Below, piece by piece: positions 26,423 through 33,972 of a stretch of 64,000 bases of DNA (position 1 is its first letter; each line of letters opens with the position of its first letter). Source of the DNA: Acetobacter vaccinii. Lineage in GTDB: Bacteria > Pseudomonadota > Alphaproteobacteria > Acetobacterales > Acetobacteraceae. The stretch lies in assembly GCF_008365315.1 (NCBI RefSeq), contig NZ_CP043506.1, positions 310,001 to 374,000 on the forward strand. Direction: 5' to 3'. A model generated the notes under the pieces. The model did no database searches, was not told the DNA's origin, and saw nothing but the letters and a program-made list of their open reading frames with translations. Made by a program: the position numbers and the translations under genes.

Positions 26423-26968
26423 TCAGTTGGCGAAGGAGGGAAACTGCCGGGCAATATCGCTGCCCGTATAATGGGCAACCCATCCTTCCTTGTGTGTGAA
26501 AATACGGAGTGTGACCATATCGGGTTCCGGCCCGGCATCAAACCAGTGGCGTATCCCTTCCGGCACGGAAATCAGGTCGCTCTGGGTGCAATGGATGTCA
26601 TACACCCGCCCATCCAGATGGATGACAAAATGCCCCCCACCGTGGACGAAAAACCTGACCTCGTCCTCACTATGGGTATGCTCGCTCAGAAACTTCTCAC
26701 GCAGGGCTGGCAGGCCCGGAGTGGCCGGAGTAATGCGAAGCACATCGGCCGAGCCAGCCCCCGTCTCCCCCATCAACTGGTCCAGAAACGGACGATAGGC
26801 CGCCAGCACCGTGGCCTCATCCGCATCACGCGGCGGGATCTGCGGGCCTTCCCAGCGTTCAAAACGGATGCCCTTGGCACCCAGCACGCTGGCAATCTCA
26901 GTTGCATCGGTTGTACGCAGCACGGGGTGGCCCGGCGTGCTGTCGTCATAAATGCTCAGTTCGCTCAT
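26423..26968 (-). CDS. mtnD: Acireductone dioxygenase
   Basis: Cupin enzyme that oxidises acireductone to the 2-keto acid precursor of methionine (Fe form) and formate. The 181-residue protein carries the metal ligand set in EKFLSEHTHSEDEVRFFV, with a later histidine in PEGIRHWF. Whether Fe or Ni is bound cannot be read from sequence. The ATG at 26968 overlaps the mtnB stop by 4 nt. An in-frame extension upstream to 27058 lies inside mtnB and was rejected. Confidence 0.95.
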   Translation of the reverse strand: MSELSIYDDSTPGHPVLRTTDATEIASVLGAKGIRFERWEGPQIPPRDADEATVLAAYRPFLDQLMGETGAGSADVLRITPATPGLPALREKFLSEHTHSEDEVRFFVHGGGHFVIHLDGRVYDIHCTQSDLISVPEGIRHWFDAGPEPDMVTLRIFTHKEGWVAHYTGSDIARQFPSFAN

Positions 26969-27585
26969 GCTCGTGCCCTCCGCCGTTCCAGTTCGCAGGC
27001 CAGAAGGAACTCCAGCCCTTCCAGCCGGGCCAGCGCCATGTCCATGTCGCGGCCCCACACATACACACCATGCCCACGGATAATGTAGCCTGCGGGCATA
27101 CGACCAAAAAACGGCTCCACCACAGTGGCAAGGCGCGCAATGTCCTGGTCGTTGTCAAACAGGGGGATGGCAATGCTGGCGTCGTGGGTGGTCTGCCCTT
27201 CAAACACCTTTTGCACTTCGTAATCACGCAGGATCAGGGCAGGTTCACGCACATCCATGGACAGCACGGTGGAGGCGACGGAATGCCCGTGCAGCACCGC
27301 GCCAACCTGGGGCATCAGCCTGTATGCCTGACAGTGCAGCAAAGTTTCGGCACTGGGCTTGTTGGCGGGGTCATGGGGGTGGCCAGCCTCGTCAACGGTA
27401 ATGACGTCATCTGTCCGCAGAAAACCCTTGTGACAGCCCGAGCGGGTAATGGCGATACGCCCATCCGCCAGGCGGCAGCTGATGTTGCCAGCCGTGGCTG
27501 GCACCCACCCGCGCAGGTCCATTCTCTGACCCGCCCGCACGATATCCTGTGCGCCACGGTTTTTTTCCGCGACAGTCTTGTCCAT
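26965..27585 (-). CDS. mtnB: Methylthioribulose-1-phosphate dehydratase
   Basis: Zinc enzyme of the class II aldolase/adducin fold that dehydrates 5-methylthioribulose-1-phosphate in methionine salvage. Zinc-binding histidines are seen in AVLHGHSVAST and IIRGHGVYVWG; PATAGNISCRLADG is the typical N-terminal motif. 206 residues, normal. It is the first gene of the mtnB-mtnD-mtnC-ribF series, 36 nt downstream of tatA. The upstream enzymes MtnN/MtnP, MtnK and MtnA are not in this window. Confidence 0.95.
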   Translation of the reverse strand: MDKTVAEKNRGAQDIVRAGQRMDLRGWVPATAGNISCRLADGRIAITRSGCHKGFLRTDDVITVDEAGHPHDPANKPSAETLLHCQAYRLMPQVGAVLHGHSVASTVLSMDVREPALILRDYEVQKVFEGQTTHDASIAIPLFDNDQDIARLATVVEPFFGRMPAGYIIRGHGVYVWGRDMDMALARLEGLEFLLACELERRRARA

Positions 27586-27621
27586 GATTATTCCAGTGCG
27601 ATTATTGGGAAAGAGGGCGCC

Positions 27622-27879
27622 TTACTTGCGAACCGTCTGATCCACCGTAGCGCCAGCCTGCTGTGTGGAGGCAACACCCGCGGGCGGCGGGGGGATCTGC
27701 CCACCCTGCTGCGGGGCGGAAGAACCCTCCATCGGCTCATCATCAGCCATATGCTTCTTGAAGGACTTGATGCCCTTGGCCATGTCCCCCATCAGCGTGC
27801 TGATCTTGCCGCCGCCCCCAAAGAGAACCAGCACGACCGCAAGCACGATCAGCCAATGCCAGATGCTCAAGCTACCCAT
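27622..27879 (-). CDS. tatA: Twin-arginine translocase subunit TatA
   Basis: Pore-forming subunit of the Tat export system for folded proteins. The 85-residue protein has a short N-terminal membrane span ([18 protein letters not shown]), the F-G hinge, and an amphipathic helix with K-rich face ([14 protein letters not shown]), followed by an acidic then Pro/Gln-rich tail. tatB and tatC are not adjacent, whereas many alphaproteobacteria keep tatABC together; they are probably elsewhere. TatE-like identity is possible but cannot be separated from TatA. Confidence 0.93.
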   Translation of the reverse strand: MGSLSIWHWLIVLAVVLVLFGGGGKISTLMGDMAKGIKSFKKHMADDEPMEGSSAPQQGGQIPPPPAGVASTQQAGATVDQTVRK

Positions 27880-28007
27880 ATCCCATCATTCCTTACCCTG
27901 GGCCGCGCCTGTGCGCCCCCAATCTTCCACCCATGCCAGAGTGTTTGTACATGAGGGCGAACACGCCTGCATGCAAGCCTCATTTACCGCTGCCCGCGCC
28001 AAAGCTG

Positions 28008-28469
28008 TCAGCTCCCCCTGTCGGGCCGGGGCTCTACAAACCCGTACGCAGGATACACTGTCTTGCCCATAGCATGAACAGGCGACCACCACACCCGCAC
28101 GCGTGACCAGTCATTACCTGGTGAGACATCAACCACCGGCGCATGCCGTGTCACGCTGCCCGGTTCCCAGTTGGCATGGTCAACCAGCACCAGTCGGGAA
28201 CTGCTGACCTGCCGCACCACGGACACATGCCCCAGCGGCAGCTGCCGCGTAGAGCGAAAAACCAGAACATCCCCCTCATGCGGGACGGAGGAACGCGCAT
28301 ACTGGCCCGCAGCCCCACCCCACCAGGACGCCGCAGACCCAGACAGCTTGATATCGGAATGGGAGCGCGCATACGGCACGCACTGGACAGACCCGTTCCA
28401 CCCCCCATGGCCTGACGACCCACAGGCCGCCAGCAGCAGGGTGGGCAGCAGCACAAGGCCCCGCCTCAC
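28008..28469 (-). CDS. CHAP-domain putative lipoprotein (amidase/peptidase fold)
   Basis: A CHAP (cysteine/histidine-dependent amidohydrolase) protein, a fold used in peptidoglycan hydrolases. The catalytic cysteine is in SVQCVPYAR and the histidine in LPLGHVSVV, with a following VDHANW. A lipobox LLLAAC follows a short hydrophobic signal, so the enzyme is probably a periplasmic lipoprotein. The GTG at 28469 overlaps the recX stop by 4 nt and was preferred; an ATG at 28502 with GGATGAGG before it would add 11 residues and is a real alternative. About 150 residues, so a single domain. Substrate unknown. Confidence 0.82.
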   Translation of the reverse strand: MRRGLVLLPTLLLAACGSSGHGGWNGSVQCVPYARSHSDIKLSGSAASWWGGAAGQYARSSVPHEGDVLVFRSTRQLPLGHVSVVRQVSSSRLVLVDHANWEPGSVTRHAPVVDVSPGNDWSRVRVWWSPVHAMGKTVYPAYGFVEPRPDRGS

Positions 28470-29104
28470 GATTCGGCTTTCATGCGTTCCAGCCACTGCC
28501 ATGCCTCATCCCCATCCATCTCAAGGGCACGCTGGGCTGTGTCACGCCCAAAGCCTGCCCGCGCCAGCACGCCCAGCGCGCGGGCTGCCTGTGTCGGATC
28601 AGCTTCGGTCGAGGCCTCACCCGGCACCGCAAACGGGCCGAGCTTGCGCCTACGGGCCAGAACCAGTGCCGCGCAAAGGTCGCGCTCGGCCCGGTCCAGT
28701 CCGCCACCCTCCTCCTGCGCATCAACCACGGCAGCCCGGACCGAGGCATCCACCCCACGGGCAGCCAGATGGGCCTGCACAGCCTGCACCGACCGGCCTG
28801 ACCGCATGAGCCTGCCTGCGCGTGAACGGGCAAAAGCGTGGTCATCCACAGCGCCCAGCCCCGCCATTTCCTGCACAATCTCCTCCACAACCGCGCCTAA
28901 GGCGCGGGCTGTCTGCGCGACCTCCTGCGCGTCGGCCCCAGCAGCCTCTGCCAGATGTTGCCAGCGGGCAATCCGGCGCAAAAGCACACGCCCCAGCCCG
29001 TGCCGGGTTGTGCCAAAACGGGCCAGGTGCGCCAAAGCCGCAGCCCGCAGCGCGGCACGGTCAGGCGGCACCACTGCGCCAGATGGGGAGGAAGAACTGT
29101 CCAT
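28466..29104 (-). CDS. recX: RecX family regulatory protein
   Basis: RecX modulates RecA filaments. The protein (about 212 residues) has the helical repeats typical of RecX: RAALRAAALAHLARFGTT, the middle segment VDDHAFARSRAGRLMRSGRS, and the last repeat VLARAGFGRDTAQRALEM. The N-terminus is uncertain; the ATG at 29104 leaves a short polar leader, while an ATG at 29122 lies directly against a GGGAGG. recA is not in the window. It overlaps the CHAP gene, an odd partner in function, so the linkage is probably only transcriptional. Confidence 0.85.
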   Translation of the reverse strand: MDSSSSPSGAVVPPDRAALRAAALAHLARFGTTRHGLGRVLLRRIARWQHLAEAAGADAQEVAQTARALGAVVEEIVQEMAGLGAVDDHAFARSRAGRLMRSGRSVQAVQAHLAARGVDASVRAAVVDAQEEGGGLDRAERDLCAALVLARRRKLGPFAVPGEASTEADPTQAARALGVLARAGFGRDTAQRALEMDGDEAWQWLERMKAES

Positions 29105-29233
29105 GGCGGTTATCTTACGCATCCTCCCACACGACGGAAACACCCTTTGCGGGCGCAGTGGACAGCCATACCCTTTAGCATACAGCCATGCCGGAAACGC
29201 ACGGTTTACATGCCTTATTTTCATGACAGATAT

Positions 29234-29263
29234 TTGACTCGACCGCGCGGATCACGTCATGAT
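29234..29263 (+). promoter_or_regulatory. Putative sigma-70 promoter of argD-argF
   Basis: TTGACT at 29234-29239 and CATGAT at 29258-29263 are 18 bp apart, matching five and four of six consensus bases. This would start the transcript near 29270, just before the hairpin at 29281. Read from sequence only. Confidence 0.4.
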
Positions 29264-29280
29264 GGAAAACAGAAACGGAC

Positions 29281-29317
29281 CGCCCGCTCCATTCTAGGCA
29301 GCGGGCGCTTTTCGTTT
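29281..29317 (+). terminator. Leader hairpin before argD, terminator/attenuator-like
   Basis: An 8-bp perfect stem (CGCCCGCT at 29281-29288, AGCGGGCG at 29300-29307) is followed by CTTTTCGTTTT. It sits 65 bp before argD in the sense direction, so it could end transcription early. A 12-codon reading frame from 29259 has its TAG at 29295-29297, in the loop; it has only one Arg codon and may precede the transcript start. The alternative is a simple 5'-UTR hairpin. Confidence 0.4.
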
Positions 29318-29381
29318 TGCATCCGCAGCAACCGCATTTCACCATTCAGGTTCAACAACCGCCAGCACAAAGACGAAACCC

Positions 29382-30590
29382 ATGATCTCTCCCCTTATGC
29401 CGACCTACAAGCGCGCTGATCTCGCTTTCGAGCGGGGCGACGGCGTATGGCTGCAAACATCGGATGGGCGACGATTCCTGGATTTCGCCTCAGGCATTGC
29501 CACGTGCTCGCTGGGCCATGCACACCCCCACCTTGTCGAAAGCATTCGTACACAGGCAGGCCTGGTCATGCATGTGTCCAACCTGTTCCGCGTGCCCCAG
29601 GCCGAGCGGCTGGCTGAACGGCTGGTGGCCAATACCTTTGCCGACAGTGTCTTCTTCTGCAATTCCGGCGCGGAAGCCAATGAAGGTATGGTGAAGATGG
29701 CCCGCCGCGCGCAGATGCTGGCAGGCCACCCCGAGCGGACCGACATTCTCTGCATGGATGGGGCCTTCCATGGCCGTACACTGGCCATGCTGGCAGCCAC
29801 CGGCAACCCCAAGTATCTGGAAGGATATGGTGAGACCGTATCGGGTTTCCCCCATGTCCCTTACAACGATATTGAAGCCGTGCGGGCCGCCATTACGCCC
29901 AATACAGCCGCCATTATGCTCGAACCCATTCAGGGCGAAAGCGGCATCAAGGTCGCCAGTGTCGAGTATCTGCGCGCCCTGCGTGCTCTGTGTGATGAGA
30001 CGGGGATTTTCCTCGCACTGGATGAAGTGCAGTCAGGTGTAGGCCGCACGGGCTATCTGTTTGCCCATGAGCGTGCAGGCATTACCCCCGATATCATGAG
30101 CAGCGCCAAAGGTCTGGGCGGGGGCTTTCCCATCGGGGCCATCCTCGCGCGGGAAGGGCTGGCTCAGGGCATGACACCGGGCACCCATGGCACCACCTTT
30201 GGCGGCAACCCGCTGGCCTGCGCGGCCGCCAACGCCGTGCTGGATGTGCTGCTGGCCCCCGGCTTTATGGAACAGATACGCGCACGCGGCACTTTTCTGG
30301 CCGGGCTGCTGGACAAGCTGATGGCCGACAGGCCCGGCATTTTTGCCCAACGCCGTGGCCTTGGCCTGCTGGTCGGGCTGCGATGCATCCCCCCTGTGGG
30401 TGATGTGCAGGACGCAGCGCAGGAGGCCGGTCTGCTGTGCGTGACCGCGGGCGACAACGTACTGCGTCTGGTCCCGCCCCTGACCGTGTCGGAAGATGAA
30501 TGCCGCCAGGCCGTTGCCCGCCTGAACCAGGCCATAGACAGCCTGAAAGCCACCAACACACCCTCGCCTGTTCTGGAGCCCGCACCGTGA
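29382..30590 (+). CDS. argD: Acetylornithine aminotransferase
   Basis: PLP class III aminotransferase of arginine synthesis; often also acts on succinyldiaminopimelate in lysine synthesis. The 402-residue protein has [57 protein letters not shown] and the PLP lysine Lys243 in [15 protein letters not shown] second ATG at 29397 is close and possible. It overlaps argF by 4 nt; argD-argF-hslO is a known alphaproteobacterial order. A promoter and hairpin lie upstream. Confidence 0.96.
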   Translation: MISPLMPTYKRADLAFERGDGVWLQTSDGRRFLDFASGIATCSLGHAHPHLVESIRTQAGLVMHVSNLFRVPQAERLAERLVANTFADSVFFCNSGAEANEGMVKMARRAQMLAGHPERTDILCMDGAFHGRTLAMLAATGNPKYLEGYGETVSGFPHVPYNDIEAVRAAITPNTAAIMLEPIQGESGIKVASVEYLRALRALCDETGIFLALDEVQSGVGRTGYLFAHERAGITPDIMSSAKGLGGGFPIGAILAREGLAQGMTPGTHGTTFGGNPLACAAANAVLDVLLAPGFMEQIRARGTFLAGLLDKLMADRPGIFAQRRGLGLLVGLRCIPPVGDVQDAAQEAGLLCVTAGDNVLRLVPPLTVSEDECRQAVARLNQAIDSLKATNTPSPVLEPAP

Positions 30591-31585
30591 GCGCTGTCGT
30601 TTCCACCGTTTCCCCGTCCCTTACCCCGATGGAACCGCGCCATTTCCTTGACATCAAGGACCTGGACAGCGCGACACTGCGGCAGATTCTTGATGTCGCA
30701 CGCGGTATCAAACGCATGCAAAAGGGCCGCCGCTTTCCCCTGCACCCGCGCCAGCCTCTGGCCGGGCGGCAGGTCGGGCTTATGTTCTCACGCCCGTCCA
30801 CCCGCACCCGTATCTCGTTTGAGGTCGGGGTGCGCCAGCTTGGGGGGGATGCGGTTGTCCTGTCCTCGCAGGACATGCAGCTTGGCCGGGGGGAAAGCAT
30901 TGCCGATACCGCCCGCGTGCTGTCCCGCTTTGTGGACGCCATCATGCTGCGTACGGGTAATACCAACGCCCTGCATGAGCTGGCCCGCTGGAGCACTGTG
31001 CCCGTCATCAACGGCCTTACCCCCAATTCCCACCCCGCGCAGATCATGGCCGATATCATGACCTACGAGGAGCACCGGGGCCCCATCCGTGGCCGCACCT
31101 TTGCCTGGGCTGGGGACGGCAACAATGTGCTGGTCTCGCTGATCGAGGGGGCTGTGCGCTTTGGCTTTAACCTGCATGCGGCCACCCCGCCGGATATGAA
31201 ACCCCCGCAGGAGGTGCTTGACTGGGCCAGGAACGAAGGCGGCACTGTGGAATGGACAGCCGACCCGCGTGAAGCTGCCCGAGGGGCCGACTGTATTGTC
31301 ACAGATACATGGGTCAGCATGTCTGACTCACCGACCGAAGCCGCGTCCCGCATAGCGCGGCTGGAGGCTTATCAGGTCAATGCAGCGCTGATGGCACTTG
31401 CCGCCCCCGATGCCCTGTTCATGCACTGCCTGCCTGCCCATATTGGTGAGGAAGTTACGGACGAGGTTTTTGAAGGCCGTCAGTCCATTGTTTTCGACGA
31501 GGCGGAAAACCGCCTGCATGCCCAAAAGGGTATTCTGGCCTGGGCGCTTGGCGGTGCCCACTGGACAGCCTGGGGCAAGGAGTAA
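30587..31585 (+). CDS. argF: Ornithine carbamoyltransferase
   Basis: Makes citrulline from ornithine and carbamoyl phosphate. The 332-residue protein shows the carbamoyl phosphate loop [13 protein letters not shown], the [18 protein letters not shown] segment, and the ornithine motif [11 protein letters not shown]. The GTG at 30587 overlaps the argD stop (GTGA) and was chosen; an ATG at 30629 lies closer to the conserved start ([12 protein letters not shown]) and may be the true one. It is co-transcribed with argD. The anabolic role is inferred from context. Confidence 0.95.
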   Translation: MSAVVSTVSPSLTPMEPRHFLDIKDLDSATLRQILDVARGIKRMQKGRRFPLHPRQPLAGRQVGLMFSRPSTRTRISFEVGVRQLGGDAVVLSSQDMQLGRGESIADTARVLSRFVDAIMLRTGNTNALHELARWSTVPVINGLTPNSHPAQIMADIMTYEEHRGPIRGRTFAWAGDGNNVLVSLIEGAVRFGFNLHAATPPDMKPPQEVLDWARNEGGTVEWTADPREAARGADCIVTDTWVSMSDSPTEAASRIARLEAYQVNAALMALAAPDALFMHCLPAHIGEEVTDEVFEGRQSIVFDEAENRLHAQKGILAWALGGAHWTAWGKE

Positions 31586-31590
31586 ACGCC

Positions 31591-31896
31591 ATGACCAGTC
31601 AAACCCCCACCAGCACCGAAGACACCCCCTCCGTCCCCGGCTGGGTGGAAGGGAGCCTGGATACCATTCTGTCCAGCCTGCCTTTCGCCGCCGACACGCT
31701 GGCCCCGCTGCGCGCACGTTATCTGGACTGTCTGGCCACTTGCGGCCGCGTTGCCGACCTGGACAGTGAGCACGATGCCTGCCGCAAAACCCTGCTGACA
31801 GCCCTGCGCAACACCCTGGGGCTGGATGAAGATGCCCTGCGTGACCTGGAGCGCAAGCTGGAAAAGCTGGAATTGGATATTTCCGCCGATATCTGA
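31591..31896 (+). CDS. Small conserved-looking hypothetical protein
   Basis: A 101-residue acidic protein starting 5 nt after argF, probably in the same operon. Its N-terminal 20 residues are polar and flexible; the rest is predicted helical, ending in a Leu/Glu/Lys heptad-like helix (LRDLERKLEKLELDI). Two cysteines occur (DCLATCGR) plus one in HDACRKT. No signal or membrane segment. I do not recognise the family. Its place between argF and hslO may make it a useful lineage marker. Confidence 0.7.
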   Translation: MTSQTPTSTEDTPSVPGWVEGSLDTILSSLPFAADTLAPLRARYLDCLATCGRVADLDSEHDACRKTLLTALRNTLGLDEDALRDLERKLEKLELDISADI

Positions 31897-31944
31897 TACC
31901 CGCCGCCCAGCTCCCTCCCCTACCAGCAGCGCAGGATAGACCCC

Positions 31945-32892
31945 ATGGAAACACCGGCTTTTCTTGACCGTGACCGCCCGGATGTGCCCGACCTTGTCAT
32001 TCCCGGTGGCATCACCCCCTTCCATCTGGATGGGCGGCCTGTCCGGGGCAGGCTGGTGCGCCTTGGGGTTCTGGCCGACACATTACTGACCCGCCATGAC
32101 AACCCTGCCCCTGTGTCCTGCCTTGCAGGCAAGGCGCTGGCTCTGGTGGCGGCACTGTCCTCCGCGCTGAAGTTTGACGGCTCCTTTTCCCTTCAGGTCA
32201 AAGGGGATGGGCCGGTGTCCATGCTGGTGGCCGACTGCACCAGCACCGGAGCACTGCGCTTTTATGCCCGCATTGATGCCGAGGCGCTGGACACCCTGCT
32301 GGCTGCCAACCCGACCCCAACCGACCATGAACTGCTGGGCAACGGTTATCTGGCCCTGACCGTGGATCAGGGGCCGGACATGGAACGCCACCAGGGCATT
32401 GTGGACATAGCAGGTGATGACCTTGCCGCCATGGCCATGCACTACTTTGCCACCAGCGAGCAGCATGCCTGCTGGCTTATGCTGACCTGCGCCATGACCG
32501 ATACCGGCTGGCAGGCGGGCGGGCTTGTGCTGGAACGCATCGCCGGGGAAGGTGGTGTTGACCCCGTCGGCACTGCGGACGCCAATGCCGAGTGGGAAAC
32601 GGCCACCATCCTGGCCATGACCCTGACCGCGCGCGAACTGTTTGACGACAGCCTGTCCTCTCCCCAGTTGCTGCACCGCCTGTTCCACGAGCAGGACCTG
32701 CATGTTGGTCAGGCCCGCGCTCTGGCGTTTGGCTGCCGCTGCTCCCGCGCACGACTGGTTGATATGCTGTCGACCTTCCCCGATGATGATCTTGACCACA
32801 TGAGTCAGGACAACGGCACGATCGTGATGACATGCGAGTTCTGTAACAAGGACTTCCATTTCCAGCGCAAGGATGTTGCCGCCAGCGCCTGA
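31945..32892 (+). CDS. hslO: Redox-regulated chaperone Hsp33
   Basis: A holdase chaperone activated by oxidation and unfolding. At 315 residues it shows the N-terminal substrate domain (SLQVKGDGPVSMLVADCT; GYLALTVDQGPDMERHQGIV) and the C-terminal redox switch with zinc cysteines Cys264 and Cys266 (GCRCSR) and Cys297 and Cys300 (CEFC). The four-cysteine switch is therefore intact. It is the last gene of the argD-argF cluster, which is a common alphaproteobacterial order. Confidence 0.95.
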   Translation: METPAFLDRDRPDVPDLVIPGGITPFHLDGRPVRGRLVRLGVLADTLLTRHDNPAPVSCLAGKALALVAALSSALKFDGSFSLQVKGDGPVSMLVADCTSTGALRFYARIDAEALDTLLAANPTPTDHELLGNGYLALTVDQGPDMERHQGIVDIAGDDLAAMAMHYFATSEQHACWLMLTCAMTDTGWQAGGLVLERIAGEGGVDPVGTADANAEWETATILAMTLTARELFDDSLSSPQLLHRLFHEQDLHVGQARALAFGCRCSRARLVDMLSTFPDDDLDHMSQDNGTIVMTCEFCNKDFHFQRKDVAASA

Positions 32893-33021
32893 GGCTGTTG
32901 ACCACCCGGCCCACGCAGCGCACACTGGACAGCAGGGTTACCATGCGTGGCCCTGCCCATCCGGCCCGGTCATGACGGATGGATGTGACAACCTCCACCC
33001 GTCTGCCTGATAGAGTGTGCC

Positions 33022-33876
33022 ATGATGCTGTTTTTCCGCCCCCGACGCTTCCACCTGGTTGCCGCCATGGCGCTGCCTGCCCTGTTGGCCGGGTGCGCGG
33101 ACAACAAGCCCCCCGCAAGCTACCCCCCGCTGCGGTATGATTATCTGGGGCAACTCAACCTCAACACGTCTTCCCTGACCATTGAGGATAAAACACAGTC
33201 CCACCCGGTGGACGGCAACATCGGCTATAAATCCCCTGTGCCCCCCATTCAGGCCGTGCGCCAGATGGCCGAGGACAGGCTGGTGGCCCGTGGGGCCGCA
33301 GGGTCAGGCACCGTAGCCCGCTTTGTCATCGACCGTGCCTATATCCTGCATGAACCCGGCGGCGATCTGAACGGACAGGTGGCCGTACATCTGGACATTA
33401 TCGGCCCCGGTGGTGAGCGCGTGGGCTATGCCTCGGCACAGGCCGGGCAGACACTCCACCCCGACCCGTCGCAAGATACCGAAAGCCCTGGCAACCTGTA
33501 CAATGTCACCCGTGACATGATGCAGACCCTGAATGTTGAATTTGAATATCAGGTCCGCCACGCGCTTGGAAAATGGCTGGTTGATGCCGGGGGCACCCCG
33601 GTGGGTGACGCAATCCAGACCCAGAACCTGACTGGCAAGGAAAGTGCCTCGACCCTGGCGGGTGTCAACCCGGATGCCGACCCGGCCACGACTGTCCCCG
33701 CCAATGCGCCCACCACGCCTACGGCCCCTGCGGCAGCAGCAACCACACCGTCAGAACCCAACCCCATCTTCCCCGCGGGTGAGGACAGCGGTCAGGCCTC
33801 CAGCAGCACAGCCAGCAAAGCACATACCATGTCCCCGCCCAGCAGCTTTCTCAAACTGCCGGGCAGCAGCAAGTAA
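33022..33876 (+). CDS. Lipoprotein of unknown function
   Basis: A 284-residue protein with signal FHLVAAMALPALLAGC (lipobox LAGC). The mature N-terminal two thirds (YDYLGQLNLNTSSLTIEDK; VARFVIDRAYILHE; GQVAVHLDIIGPGGERVG) alternates strands and a helix, the kind of layout seen in small envelope domains. The last 80 residues are low-complexity Ala/Pro/Thr/Ser. No function is known to me; a cell-envelope role is likely from the signal alone. Confidence 0.78.
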   Translation: MMLFFRPRRFHLVAAMALPALLAGCADNKPPASYPPLRYDYLGQLNLNTSSLTIEDKTQSHPVDGNIGYKSPVPPIQAVRQMAEDRLVARGAAGSGTVARFVIDRAYILHEPGGDLNGQVAVHLDIIGPGGERVGYASAQAGQTLHPDPSQDTESPGNLYNVTRDMMQTLNVEFEYQVRHALGKWLVDAGGTPVGDAIQTQNLTGKESASTLAGVNPDADPATTVPANAPTTPTAPAAAATTPSEPNPIFPAGEDSGQASSSTASKAHTMSPPSSFLKLPGSSK

Positions 33877-33972
33877 GACGTCACCGCAGGCCACACAGGT
33901 GGCCTGCCCCCTTGGCAACCGGCCTGTCATCGGCCCGTTGCGTGGGCCGCGCCGGGGCGTCATAACTCCACC

